Source: Schaedlerella glycyrrhizinilytica_A (GTDB lineage Bacteria; Bacillota; Clostridia; Lachnospirales; Lachnospiraceae). Taken from it: a stretch of 64,000 bases of DNA. Of the stretch, positions 43,448 through 51,694 are shown in pieces. Below the pieces are notes generated by a model. It saw only the letters and a program-made list of their open reading frames with translations. It ran no database searches and had not been told where the DNA came from. The stretch is from the NCBI RefSeq assembly GCF_042852765.1, contig NZ_AP031414.1. One strand, written 5' to 3'. The stretch's first letter is position 1, and every line of letters begins with the position of its first letter. The position numbers were made by a program, and so were the translations under genes.

Positions 43448-44010
43448 AGGCATCCGGAAAATCGAGAATGAAAAGGTTCATAATCGGAGTGTACAGAGTT
43501 CGGATGAAAAGTCAAACGATTGAACATTTACAGACGTATTGAATACAGTTGCCACATACAACGAGATTTCCATAGATGTGTAAAGAAACATCGGCGGACT
43601 ATCACTTCATAAAAACAGATCTTAGTTATAGAAAGAATAATTGAGTATGAGGTCAGGGTATTGAGCACAGTATCGTGGAATCGAAAGATTATAGAAAGAA
43701 TAACTAATCGGATATGTTTAGAATATGAAGTTAATACCTGACTTTTCAGGAGAGACCACAAAAGAAGATAAGAAGTTCGTATTCGAGAAGTTGTGAGTTG
43801 AGAAGATTGGAAAAAGATCCGGTTTCATGAAAAGTGTAAGGATTTCGGTTGTAAAAAGTTGATATTGGAAGACAGGAGGTTTAGGAAGCAAGTCTTATCC
43901 TAATAACAGACTGGCGGATCAATAACAACGGTAAAGGTCTTACAGGAATCCAATCAATAGATTCCTCCGATTTATAAATAAATCAAAATGATAAAATTAA
44001 ATAATAATTA

Positions 44011-44048
44011 AAATGCATCTTCAATATAGGTTGAGGATGCATTTTTTT
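44011..44048 (+). terminator. Strong terminator of the orphan transcription unit
   Basis: Stem AAATGCATCTTCAA against TTGAGGATGCATTT (one G-U pair) with a six-base loop and seven T. Confidence 0.9.
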
Positions 44049-44187
44049 GACAAGACGGGTGCATTATGGTAAACTATTGAAAGAATTATTGTTCGTTAAG
44101 GTTTTGTTGCCGGGCGCGCAGAAAGGGAAACTCTGTTTTACAGAGTATTCCGGATCTATTAAAATTTAAGTTGACGAGGTGAGCGCA

Positions 44188-47100
44188 GTGGACAAGTATG
44201 AATATAAGTTGAAGACAGAACAGATGCTTGAACTTATGGAAGACGGTGCATACGGAAAAGCCGCAGCAATTGCGGATACGATTGATTGGAGAAGAGTTCG
44301 TAATACAACGATGTTGGCGAATGTCAGTGATATTTATGAGAAGAACAGGGACTATCAGAAGAGTTATGAAGTTCTTAATATTGCCTATCATCGTGCGGAA
44401 GGGAGCAGAAAGATCGTTTCACGTTTGTGTACGCTTGCACTGAAGACAAGGAATGTGGATGAAGCGATTGATTATTATGATGAATTTATTCAGATCGCTC
44501 CAAAAGATCCGAATCAGCATATTTTGAAATATCAGATTCTCCGTGCACAGCGTGCTCCGATCGAGCAGCAGATCCATGCATTGGAAGAATTTAAGAAAGC
44601 GGAGTACATCGAAGAGTGGGCGTATGAATTGGCGAAGCTTTATCAGGAAGCCGGTATGACAGCCGAGTGTCTGGAAGAGTGTGATGATCTGATTTTATGG
44701 TTCAGCGAGGGGAAGTACGTTTATCAGGCGATGGAATTAAAGATGCAGTATAAGCCGCTGACGCCGTCCCAGCAGGAAAAGTATGACCGCAGATATGAGA
44801 AAGTATCGGGAGAGACAGAAGAGATGCCGAACCTGATGGAATATCAGGCGGCTCAGGAAGCTGCTACACAGGCACAGGGGATTTCCGGTGGGAATGGTGC
44901 AGAAGCAGGGGGAGCAGGCGGAAGTTCCGGTACGACGGTCGGAGAGAACGAAGATACAGGAGAGACCGGAGCGGAAAGTACGTCTCAGGTTCGTGATGAT
45001 CGTTTATCCGCAGACGGAGTAACGGAGGCAGCGGAGGAGCCGAAGCCGGCAAAGCGGAAGATCGGCAATACGATGAAGTTGGATGAGGCGCTCAGAAGTC
45101 TTTTGAATATTCATTTGAATGATGGAAATAATGAGGATAGTGATTCGCAGGCAGAAGAACCGATTGAAGAACAGACTGCGGATTTGAGCGAGTTAAAGGA
45201 TGCGATTGAAGAGATAGAGTCGGTTGCCGATCTGGATCTGGCAGCCGAACTTTCGGAAAAACGGCGCATGGAAGCGGTGAAAGTAGATCCGGATCTTGAG
45301 GAATTGCGTCCGGAGCCGGAAGATGAGGAAGAACTCGAAGAGCCGGAAGAGCCGGAAGAGCTTGAAGAAGCGGAAGTCTTGGAATCGGCTGAGGCGGAAG
45401 AATTGGGGCTTACAGAGGCGGAAGAGGTCGAAGAGTTTGAGGAAGCGGAAGTCTTGGAATTGGCTGAGGCGGAAGAATTGGAGCTTACAGAGGCGGAAGG
45501 GGTCGAAGAGCTTGAAGAAGCGGAGCCGGAATACACTTTTGATCCGGCAGAAGCAGAAGAATTATCAGAACCGGAAGATTTTGGGGAGAATATAGAACAA
45601 GAAGATCAAGGGGCAGTACAGACAGAAGCTGATGATAAGGAAGAAGAAATTCAGATTGAACCAAAAGATGTGGAAGATCTGGAAGAAATGGAAGAGTTCG
45701 ATGAGGTATTTCTGTATGAGCCTGGAAAAGAGGAAGACATGAACGATAAGAAGAATGGCACGGTGCCGATTTTATCACCGGATATTCAGAGACTGATTGA
45801 TGAGATCGAGGGGAATATCCCGGCATCAGAATCAATCATGCAGGAAGAAAAGAAAGCGGAGAAGAAAACGGTTTCTGTAAAACCGGAAGTGCTTGAGAAC
45901 AGAGGCGCTGTGGCAGAAGAGCTTCGTATAGACGATGCGTCAGATGAATTTGAAGATTTTGATGACGTTCTGGATGAAGACGAATATGAAGACTTTGTAG
46001 AAGATGAAGACGAATATGTGCTTTCCGATGATGAGGCGGAAAGCTTCGAGGAAGATTTGCCAGAGGATTTTTCAGCAGATCTCGAGGAAGACTTTGCGGA
46101 GGAGTTGGAAGAAGAACCGGAAGAAGAGTTTGATGCGGAAGATGAGGGAGATACATTTTTCGAAGAGGAAGAAATTGAATATGCCGACGATGCAGAGGAA
46201 TATGAAGATGATGTGGAGTCTGTGACAGCAGGTTTTGAAGAGGAATTCCGTCCGCATCAGAGAGCAGAGGGTGAGATTGACGACAGAGAGATTGAAGATG
46301 ACGAAGAGGAAGAGATCAACCTGTTGTCGGCAACGACCCCGCTCAGCCGGAAAGAAACTGCAAAATTGATCGCAACAGGTAAGACGTCTCCGCTTCCGCT
46401 GGATGAGATCTCGGATGCATTATCTATTTCGGACACAGGATTTATTGTACATGGAAGATATGAGTTGAAATCACCGGATGGCAGAGAAAGAAGAGCAAGC
46501 CTGACAGATGAACAGAAGAAGCTGTTCTCTTACTTTGTACCGGTCCGTGGCATGAGCGAGCAGTTGGTTGACGTTCTGGAGCAGGATAAAAACTGTACCA
46601 ATCGTCAGGGAAGTTCCCGTACAGGAAATCTGCTTATTATCGGAAATAAAGGAAACGGAAAAACAGTTCTGGCAGTTGACGTCGTGAAAGCAATCCAAAA
46701 ACAGCGGAATATCCGCCAGGGAAAGGTTGCGATCGTTACCGGAGATTCTTTGAACAAAAAAAAGATCAGCGATATTTTCAGCAAATTGTATGGCGGTGCG
46801 CTGATCATTGAAAAAGCAGGAAAGATGAATGAAAAGACTGTTTCCCGTCTGAACAAGGCGATGGAACGTGATACCGGAGAACTGTTGCTCGTGCTTGAGG
46901 ATCAGAGAAAGCCGCTGGATCGTCTCTTGAGTTCTAACAGAGAGTTCCGCAGAAAGTTTACGAGCCGTCTGGAGGTACCGATCTTCATCAATGATGAACT
47001 TGTTACATTTGGACAGACCTATGCACAGGAGAATGGATATCGGATTGACGAAATGGGTATGCTGGCGCTTTACAGCCGAATCGATGCCCTGCAGAGAGAA

Positions 47101-47259
47101 GATCATGCAGTGACCATTGCAGAAGTAAAAGAAGTGATGGATGAGGCGATGGCACATTCCCAGAAAGCGTCTGCGAAGAAATTGATGAAGCGTGTGTTTG
47201 GCAAGAATACAGATGATGCAGATCGTATTCTGCTGACAGAGAAAGATTTTAATATTTAA
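44188..47259 (+). CDS. TPR / acidic-linker / degenerate CbbX-SpoVK-like AAA+ protein
   Basis: 1023 residues from GTG 44188, after GAGGTGAG; a GTG nine bases earlier has no ribosome site. Residues 1-210 are helical TPR-like repeats. Residues about 220-740 are very acidic (Glu/Asp), with a 25-residue tandem repeat. Residues about 775-1010 follow the CbbX/SpoVK AAA+ pattern: Walker A GNKGNGKT (Lys825), GGALIIEKAGKM at the place of GGVLFIDEAYSL, and LLSSNREFRRKFTSRLEVPIF at the arginine-finger region. Walker B lacks the Asp-Glu pair, so ATP may bind but hydrolysis is doubtful. No membrane helix is seen. Function is unknown; a scaffold or assembly factor is inference. Confidence 0.8.
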   Translation: MDKYEYKLKTEQMLELMEDGAYGKAAAIADTIDWRRVRNTTMLANVSDIYEKNRDYQKSYEVLNIAYHRAEGSRKIVSRLCTLALKTRNVDEAIDYYDEFIQIAPKDPNQHILKYQILRAQRAPIEQQIHALEEFKKAEYIEEWAYELAKLYQEAGMTAECLEECDDLILWFSEGKYVYQAMELKMQYKPLTPSQQEKYDRRYEKVSGETEEMPNLMEYQAAQEAATQAQGISGGNGAEAGGAGGSSGTTVGENEDTGETGAESTSQVRDDRLSADGVTEAAEEPKPAKRKIGNTMKLDEALRSLLNIHLNDGNNEDSDSQAEEPIEEQTADLSELKDAIEEIESVADLDLAAELSEKRRMEAVKVDPDLEELRPEPEDEEELEEPEEPEELEEAEVLESAEAEELGLTEAEEVEEFEEAEVLELAEAEELELTEAEGVEELEEAEPEYTFDPAEAEELSEPEDFGENIEQEDQGAVQTEADDKEEEIQIEPKDVEDLEEMEEFDEVFLYEPGKEEDMNDKKNGTVPILSPDIQRLIDEIEGNIPASESIMQEEKKAEKKTVSVKPEVLENRGAVAEELRIDDASDEFEDFDDVLDEDEYEDFVEDEDEYVLSDDEAESFEEDLPEDFSADLEEDFAEELEEEPEEEFDAEDEGDTFFEEEEIEYADDAEEYEDDVESVTAGFEEEFRPHQRAEGEIDDREIEDDEEEEINLLSATTPLSRKETAKLIATGKTSPLPLDEISDALSISDTGFIVHGRYELKSPDGRERRASLTDEQKKLFSYFVPVRGMSEQLVDVLEQDKNCTNRQGSSRTGNLLIIGNKGNGKTVLAVDVVKAIQKQRNIRQGKVAIVTGDSLNKKKISDIFSKLYGGALIIEKAGKMNEKTVSRLNKAMERDTGELLLVLEDQRKPLDRLLSSNREFRRKFTSRLEVPIFINDELVTFGQTYAQENGYRIDEMGMLALYSRIDALQREDHAVTIAEVKEVMDEAMAHSQKASAKKLMKRVFGKNTDDADRILLTEKDFNI
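45361..45519 (+). repeat. 75-bp in-frame tandem repeat
   Basis: Two nearly identical 75-bp units (45361-45435, 45436-45510) and the start of a third encode EEAEVLE.AEAEEL.LTEAE. It is in frame, so copy-number change would lengthen or shorten the acidic linker by 25 residues without breaking the protein. Confidence 0.9.
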
Positions 47260-47273
47260 TAATATTTACGAAA

Positions 47274-47315
47274 GTGCTGCTATATGGGGCGAAACCCGTA
47301 TGGCAGCATTTTTTG
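47274..47315 (+). terminator. Terminator after the TPR/AAA gene
   Basis: TGCTGCTATATGGG pairs with CCCGTATGGCAGCA around a GCGAAA-type loop, followed by TTTTTT. Confidence 0.88.
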
Positions 47316-47322
47316 TATAGAG

Positions 47323-47425
47323 GTGTGTCCAGCGAAACTGGACCACACTTGCCGGTGCAAGTCCGGCTTGCCCGAGACCTTGGCGACTGCTTACAATCCC
47401 GGAATGTGCCTTTTGGCACTTCCGG
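47323..47425 (+). ncRNA. Structured RNA element before glgB (unknown; group II intron or riboswitch fragment possible)
   Basis: Three strong hairpins in a row: GTGTGTCCAG-CGAAA-CTGGACCACAC (47323-47348), GCCGG-TGCAAGT-CCGGC (47351-47367) and CCGGAATGTGCC-TTTT-GGCACTTCCGG (47399-47425). The first begins GTGTG, as group II introns do, and the second resembles both a group II domain I hairpin and the P5 stem of a cobalamin riboswitch. The other conserved parts of either class (domain V; the GGGAA and CCCGC-ACTGT boxes) were not found. It lies in the 420-bp gap before glgB, which otherwise holds only the terminator at 47274 and the glgB promoter. Confidence 0.45.
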
Positions 47426-47639
47426 TGATTATCTGATCGGAAATTTCATCCGGTCAAATAAAAATATTCCGGAGAACGCATTTCAAAGAAAATTCGGAGT
47501 AAAGAAAAATGGCTGTCAAGAGAAAAGATGGTAAAGGAAAAGGTTGGGAAAGTGAAAAAAGCGTTTTGAATTGTGAAAAACTGACAAAAAGTTTGCTTGT
47601 TTTACAGTGTTTTCTCTTTTATTTTTAACATAAATAAAG

Positions 47640-47645
47640 TATAAT
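47640..47645 (+). promoter_or_regulatory. -10 box of glgB
   Basis: Perfect TATAAT, 34 bases before the ATG. The -35 region (TTTTAT at 17 bp) is weak, so an activator may be needed. Confidence 0.6.
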
Positions 47646-47679
47646 GCTGGTATAAGAAAAATGAGCGGTGAGGTGCATT

Positions 47680-49608
47680 ATGAAGACAAAAAAGAATGAA
47701 GAGAAGAAAAAGCTGCAGCCTTTTGAGATAGGAGAGCTGGATCAATATCTGTTCGGTCAGGGGACACATTATGAGATTTATAAAAAGCTGGGCGCACACC
47801 GGGTGAAGATGAATGGGAAAGAGGGAGTATATTTTGCAGTATGGGCGCCGCATGCAAAGCGGGTGTCTGTGATCGGGGAATTTAATGAGTGGGATTTTGA
47901 CGCAGACTATATGGAACGTCAGGATCCGATCGGTATTTATACATGTTTTGTTTCGGGAGTGAAAGAGGGAGATATGTATAAGTTCTGTATTGAAACACAG
48001 CATGGGAAACGTCTGTTTAAAGCCGATCCGTTTGCGAATTATGCGGAACTTCGTCCGGGAACCGCTTCCCGTGTGACGGATATTTCTCATTTTAAATGGG
48101 GAGATGCAGTATGGATGACTGCACGGGAGACATGGGACAACAAGACCAATCCGATGTCGATCTATGAAGTGCATCCGGGATCCTGGATGCGTCATCCCGG
48201 AAGAGAAGATGAGGGGTTTTATACATATCGGGAGTTTGCACATGCGATCGCAGATTATGTCAAGAAGATGGGGTATACCCATGTTGAGTTGATGGGGATG
48301 GCAGAACATCCGTATGACGGTTCCTGGGGCTATCAGGTGACCGGATACTATGCACCGACATCCCGGTATGGCACGCCGGAAGATTTTGCGTATATGATCG
48401 ATTATCTGCACAAGAATAAGATCGGTGTGATCCTGGACTGGGTTCCGGCGCATTTCCCGCGGGACGCTCATGGACTGGCTGACTTTGACGGAACACCGAC
48501 ATTTGAATATGCAGATCCGAAAAAAGGCGAACATCCGGATTGGGGAACGAAGATTTTTGATTACGGTAAGCCGGAAGTGCAGAACTTCCTGATCGCCAAT
48601 GCGCTGTTCTGGATCGAGCATTATCATGTGGACGGTCTGCGTGTGGACGCGGTGGCATCGATGTTGTATCTGGATTACGGCAAACAGGATGGTCAATGGG
48701 TTGCGAATAAATACGGCGGCAATGAGAATTTGGAGGCGATCGCATTTTTCAGACATCTGAATTCGGTTGTTCTCGGAAGAAATCGCGGAAGCGTTATGAT
48801 CGCGGAAGAATCGACTGCATGGCCGAAAGTTACCGGTGATCCGGAAGACGACGGACTGGGATTCAGCCTCAAGTGGAATATGGGCTGGATGCATGATTTT
48901 ACCGAATATATGAAATTAGATCCGCTATTCCGAAAGAATGCGCACTATATGATGACATTTTCGATGGAATATGCCTACAGTGAGAATTATATTCTCGTAT
49001 TGTCGCATGATGAGGTCGTACATTTGAAATGTTCGATGATCAATAAGATGCCGGGGCTCGGATTTGATAAGTTTGCCAATTTGAAAGCCGGATATGCGTT
49101 TATGATCGGACATCCCGGAAAGAAGCTTTTGTTTATGGGACAGGATTTTGCGCAGCTTCGAGAGTGGAGTGAGGAGCGGGAGCTTGACTGGTATCTGCTT
49201 GCTGAGCAGCCGCATCAGCAGATGCAGAACTGGGTACAGGATCTGCTTCATCTGTACCGAAAGAATAAAGCGTTGTATGAACTGGATACCGACGAGAAAG
49301 GATTTGACTGGATCAATAAGGACGATATATTCCGAAGTATTTTCAGCTTTGTGAGACATTCGAAAGACGGGAAGAAAAATCTGTTGTTTGTATGTAACTT
49401 TACGCCGATGGAGCGCCCGGATTATCGGGTTGGAGTGCCGAAAAGGAAACAGTATAAGCTGATCCTGAACAGTGATGATGCGAAATACGGCGGAAGTGGA
49501 GAGGAGCGTCCGCAGATTTATAAAGCGGTATCAGGTGAATGTGACGGTCAGAAGTATTCTTTTGAGTATCCGCTGCCGGCATATGGAGTGGCTGTATTTG
49601 AATATTAA
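47680..49608 (+). CDS. glgB: 1,4-alpha-glucan branching enzyme
   Basis: 642 residues from ATG 47680, with GAGGTG upstream. N-terminal CBM48 (VYFAVWAPHAKRVSVIGEFN), then a GH13 barrel: nucleophile Asp323 in GLRVDAVASML, acid/base Glu376 in IAEESTAWP, and SHDEVVH with the third acid. The MYLDYGKQDGQW and MGQDFAQLREW segments are typical of GlgB. It makes alpha-1,6 branches in glycogen. No other glg gene is adjacent. Its role ties to pgcA, which supplies glucose 1-phosphate. A terminator hairpin follows. Confidence 0.96.
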   Translation: MKTKKNEEKKKLQPFEIGELDQYLFGQGTHYEIYKKLGAHRVKMNGKEGVYFAVWAPHAKRVSVIGEFNEWDFDADYMERQDPIGIYTCFVSGVKEGDMYKFCIETQHGKRLFKADPFANYAELRPGTASRVTDISHFKWGDAVWMTARETWDNKTNPMSIYEVHPGSWMRHPGREDEGFYTYREFAHAIADYVKKMGYTHVELMGMAEHPYDGSWGYQVTGYYAPTSRYGTPEDFAYMIDYLHKNKIGVILDWVPAHFPRDAHGLADFDGTPTFEYADPKKGEHPDWGTKIFDYGKPEVQNFLIANALFWIEHYHVDGLRVDAVASMLYLDYGKQDGQWVANKYGGNENLEAIAFFRHLNSVVLGRNRGSVMIAEESTAWPKVTGDPEDDGLGFSLKWNMGWMHDFTEYMKLDPLFRKNAHYMMTFSMEYAYSENYILVLSHDEVVHLKCSMINKMPGLGFDKFANLKAGYAFMIGHPGKKLLFMGQDFAQLREWSEERELDWYLLAEQPHQQMQNWVQDLLHLYRKNKALYELDTDEKGFDWINKDDIFRSIFSFVRHSKDGKKNLLFVCNFTPMERPDYRVGVPKRKQYKLILNSDDAKYGGSGEERPQIYKAVSGECDGQKYSFEYPLPAYGVAVFEY

Positions 49609-49624
49609 ATAAGATGAAAATGAA

Positions 49625-49666
49625 AAGAATCGCCGGTTCCGGTAAGCGATGGGACTGGCGATTCTT
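49625..49666. terminator. Hairpin after glgB
   Basis: AAGAATCGCC pairs perfectly with GGCGATTCTT, with inner GTTCC/GGGAC pairing. The flanking T-run is short. Confidence 0.65.
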
Positions 49667-49686
49667 ATATTATGGGAATCCGTACA

Positions 49687-49735
49687 CAAAAAAATCACCG
49701 TCCCCACGGCTTCTTTGTCCGCAAAAACAGTGATT
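49687..49735 (-). terminator. Terminator of tRNA-Lys
   Basis: On the minus strand AATCACTGT pairs with ACGGTGATT (one G-U), followed by a run of seven or eight T. Confidence 0.8.
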
Positions 49736-49739
49736 AGAA

Positions 49740-49812
49740 TGCGCGATCAGGGGTTCGAACCCTGGACACCCTGATTAAGAGTCAGGTGCTCTACCAACTG
49801 AGCTAATCGCGC
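49740..49812 (-). tRNA. tRNA-Lys (anticodon CTT)
   Basis: 73 bases. Acceptor stem GCGCGAT/ATCGCGC with discriminator A; D-arm TAGCTCAGTTGGTAGAGCA; anticodon arm CCTGA-CTCTTAA-TCAGG with CTT at positions 34-36; T-arm CCAGGGTTCGAACCCCTG. CCA is not encoded, so the cca enzyme at 27320 must add it. It has its own promoter and terminator. Confidence 0.97.
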
Positions 49813-49856
49813 ATATCCTATAATGAAAAGTATCCGTATTGGATAACGCAAGATGT

Positions 49857-49885
49857 ATTATATCGAAAGATTTAGAAAAATGCAA
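49857..49885 (-). promoter_or_regulatory. Sigma-A promoter of tRNA-Lys
   Basis: On the minus strand TTGCAT (49885-49880), 17-bp spacer, TATAAT (49862-49857), 45 bases before the tRNA. Confidence 0.85.
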
Positions 49886-50012
49886 GCCTTTTTTACAAAA
49901 TTTTTATTTTCTGAAAATTTCGGCTCGATTTTGTGTTTTGTAAACTATTTCCTGCCAGTGTTCAAGAGAGGATTGTCCCACAGACATTGCGGTTTGGGAA
50001 GATCGTAACTAA

Positions 50013-50063
50013 AGTTCCATCCATACAGAGAGAGACGCACGGCTTTCTGTATGGACGGAAACT
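50013..50063. other. Inverted repeat downstream of the thioredoxin gene
   Basis: AGTTCCATCCATACAG pairs with CTGTATGGACGGAAACT across an 18-base loop. It may end thioredoxin transcripts on the minus strand although no clear T-run follows. Nothing else was seen between 49886 and 50114. Confidence 0.4.
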
Positions 50064-50114
50064 ATGATGAGATGGATGTTATATTTGCCGAAGTATTGGG
50101 AATCGGATAAATCG

Positions 50115-50429
50115 TTAAAGGATGGACAACATCTCAAGTAGGGTGTCTTTGCTGAGCATCCCGGCTGCGGCTGCGATCGGGGTTCCGTTTTGAAATACTA
50201 CAAAAGTGGGAATAGTCTGGATATCGAAAGCTGACGCAAGCGAGGGAGACTCCTCAATTTCAATCTGAACGACATGGAGTCTGTCTTCGTGACCGGCGGC
50301 GATCTCATCCAAAGTATGTTCCATCATCGCACATTTCGGACACCATGAAGCAAAAAATTCAACAAGAACAGGAAGCGGGCAGTTTAGAACTTCTTCCTGA
50401 TAATCGGCGTCGGTGATCCGTTTTTTCAT
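50115..50429 (-). CDS. Thioredoxin-family protein with a CPKC active site
   Basis: 104 residues from ATG 50429. Thioredoxin fold: VLVEFFASWCPKC (Cys30 and Cys33), then IQTIPTFVVFQNGTP with the cis-proline. The active site CPKC departs from the usual CGPC, which should change its redox potential or partner. The start is fixed by an ATGA overlap with the stop of the upstream 62-residue cysteine-rich gene; a longer in-frame start at 50513 lies within that gene and was not chosen. The coupling suggests the two proteins work together. Confidence 0.9.
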   Translation of the reverse strand: MKKRITDADYQEEVLNCPLPVLVEFFASWCPKCAMMEHTLDEIAAGHEDRLHVVQIEIEESPSLASAFDIQTIPTFVVFQNGTPIAAAAGMLSKDTLLEMLSIL

Positions 50430-50614
50430 TTGCAGGAACCCCGGCAAGGATGAGAATTGCCGCCGGAACAATGACTGCCGGGGCATTTTCTGGTCGTGTT
50501 TAAGATTCGGCATACTTCGTCAAAAGAACATTTGAGACACATCAATTTGCGGTTCCACTGTGGGTTACAGTACAGCTTTTCGCAGAGCCGATATTTCCAT
50601 GCTGCATGTTTCAT
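50426..50614 (-). CDS. Small nine-cysteine protein coupled to thioredoxin
   Basis: 62 residues with nine cysteines (positions 11, 16, 26, 29, 35, 44, 49, 57, 61), including CLKC. No signal peptide and a basic charge. AGGGGG lies eight bases before the ATG at 50614, and its TGA overlaps the thioredoxin ATG as ATGA. The ribosome site, coupling and cysteine spacing support a real gene. I do not recognise a named family. It could be a metal-binding or iron-sulfur protein, or a substrate or partner of the CPKC thioredoxin; this is inference. Confidence 0.7.
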   Translation of the reverse strand: MKHAAWKYRLCEKLYCNPQWNRKLMCLKCSFDEVCRILNTTRKCPGSHCSGGNSHPCRGSCK

Positions 50615-50733
50615 GGCGATTCCCCCTGATTTTGTTTGGACGAAAGCAGAGCGATATTTATTGGATCTTTTTACGTTTCTGCTTAGAGAGTCTTCTATCT
50701 TATTGTATGCAGCGGAATATATTTGGTTCTTGT

Positions 50734-51387
50734 TTAGTTTTTACGGACGGCGATCAGTTTGTTGATCGGATTTCCTCGGGAAGAGAATTTCTCTTCATAT
50801 TCGGTCATAATATTTCCGGCGTTCATTTCATCGTTGTGGTGCAGGTCGTAAGTGTATTTTTCCAAATGCCATCCTGCCTCGGTGATTTCTTCCATAGAAA
50901 AGCGGAACAGTTCGGTGTTGTCGGTTTTAAATTCGATCTTCCCGCCGGACGGAAGAACCTGTTCGTAACGGCTTAAAAATTCCCGGGAAGTAAGACGGCG
51001 GCGGGCATGGCGCGCTTTCGGCCACGGGTCGGAAAAGTTCAGGTAAATCCGGGAAATCTCACCGGGAGCGAAGACTTCTCCGACATCGCGTGCATCCATA
51101 CAGACGAAACGGATATTGTGCAGATCCTGAAATTCTTCGGAATCAAGGCGTTCTACGGCGCGCAGAAGTACGCTGGAGTAACGTTCGATCCCGATATAAT
51201 TGATGTCTGGGTGAGCCTTTGCCATATTCAGAAGAAACTGTCCTTTTCCCATGCCGATCTCAATCTCGATGGGATTGGAATTGCCGAAAAGAGAGCACCA
51301 TTTTCCTTTCTGCTCTTCGGGATGTTTGATGACCAGTTCATGCGCCTGCAAGGTACTTTCGGCGCGTGGGATGTTGCGTAAACGCAT
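50734..51387 (-). CDS. trmB: tRNA (guanine-N7-)-methyltransferase
   Basis: 217 residues, the normal length. SAM-binding motif IEIGMGKGQFLLNMA, then the TrmB motifs YLNFSDPWPKARHARRR and the C-terminal segment TDNTELFRFSMEEI. It makes m7G46 in tRNA variable loops. AAGGAGG is placed eight bases before the ATG at 51387. It ends about 120 bases before the cysteine-rich gene, in the same direction, so the three genes may share a transcript. Confidence 0.96.
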   Translation of the reverse strand: MRLRNIPRAESTLQAHELVIKHPEEQKGKWCSLFGNSNPIEIEIGMGKGQFLLNMAKAHPDINYIGIERYSSVLLRAVERLDSEEFQDLHNIRFVCMDARDVGEVFAPGEISRIYLNFSDPWPKARHARRRLTSREFLSRYEQVLPSGGKIEFKTDNTELFRFSMEEITEAGWHLEKYTYDLHHNDEMNAGNIMTEYEEKFSSRGNPINKLIAVRKN

Positions 51388-51631
51388 AGATAAACCTCCT
51401 TATATTATATATAGGTTATGAAAAGATTATTTTTCAAATTTAGCGGCAATGTCCAAGGAACAATATAATTGAAATCACGTTATTTTAGAGTGCTTCATTA
51501 TGTTTCATCAACCATATTGACCTTTGTACACCGACACTGCTTTTTAAATCATAGCATGTCTTGTCCGGAGGGTCAAAGACAAAATGACGAAAATTTCCAC
51601 GGAATACGGTTATTTTTTTCACATATCGTCG
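51388..51631. other. Intergenic region between trmB and the V-ATPase operon
   Basis: About 300 bases separate the divergent trmB and atp genes. It is AT-rich near trmB and contains the inverted motif TGTACACCGACAC (51525-51537) that recurs elsewhere in the window. No other gene or RNA was seen. Confidence 0.5.
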
Positions 51632-51659
51632 TTGACATTTCGTGAAAAAGGTTTAGAAT
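51632..51659 (+). promoter_or_regulatory. Sigma-A promoter of the V-ATPase operon
   Basis: TTGACA (51632-51637), 16-bp spacer, TAGAAT (51654-51659), about 30 bases before the first ATG. Confidence 0.8.
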
Positions 51660-51694
51660 ATTATCAGCGATTAAGGATTACAGGAGGAAAAAAT

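Larger units (their letters stand above)
43244..44048 (+). ncRNA. Orphan transcription unit of unknown function
   Basis: A consensus promoter and a strong terminator bound about 805 bases with stop codons in all frames. It holds two short frames with ribosome sites (14 codons at 43286, 30 codons at 43355), a 15-base direct repeat TTATAGAAAGAATAA (43626-43640 and 43689-43703), and a small hairpin GGAATC...GATTCC shortly before the terminator. No match to rnpB, tmRNA, 6S or SRP RNA was recognised. It may be a noncoding RNA, a peptide-coding transcript or a decayed gene. With 1.17 kb from metG to the next gene, nothing else was seen in this gap. Confidence 0.35.

Noticed and set aside
43468..43542. 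A 24-codon frame (MKRFIIGVYRV...) in the orphan transcription unit
   Set aside because: No ribosome site, and similar short frames are expected by chance in AT-rich DNA.
47351..47400. Cobalamin riboswitch before glgB
   Set aside because: Only a P5-like stem (GCCGGTGCAAGTCCGGC) matches. The GGGAA box and the CCCGC-ACTGT core are absent, and glgB is not a B12 gene.
47274..47534. An 86-codon frame between the TPR/AAA gene and glgB
   Set aside because: It lies over a terminator hairpin and three further hairpins, begins inside the terminator stem, and its sequence looks like no protein. The RNA reading is stronger.
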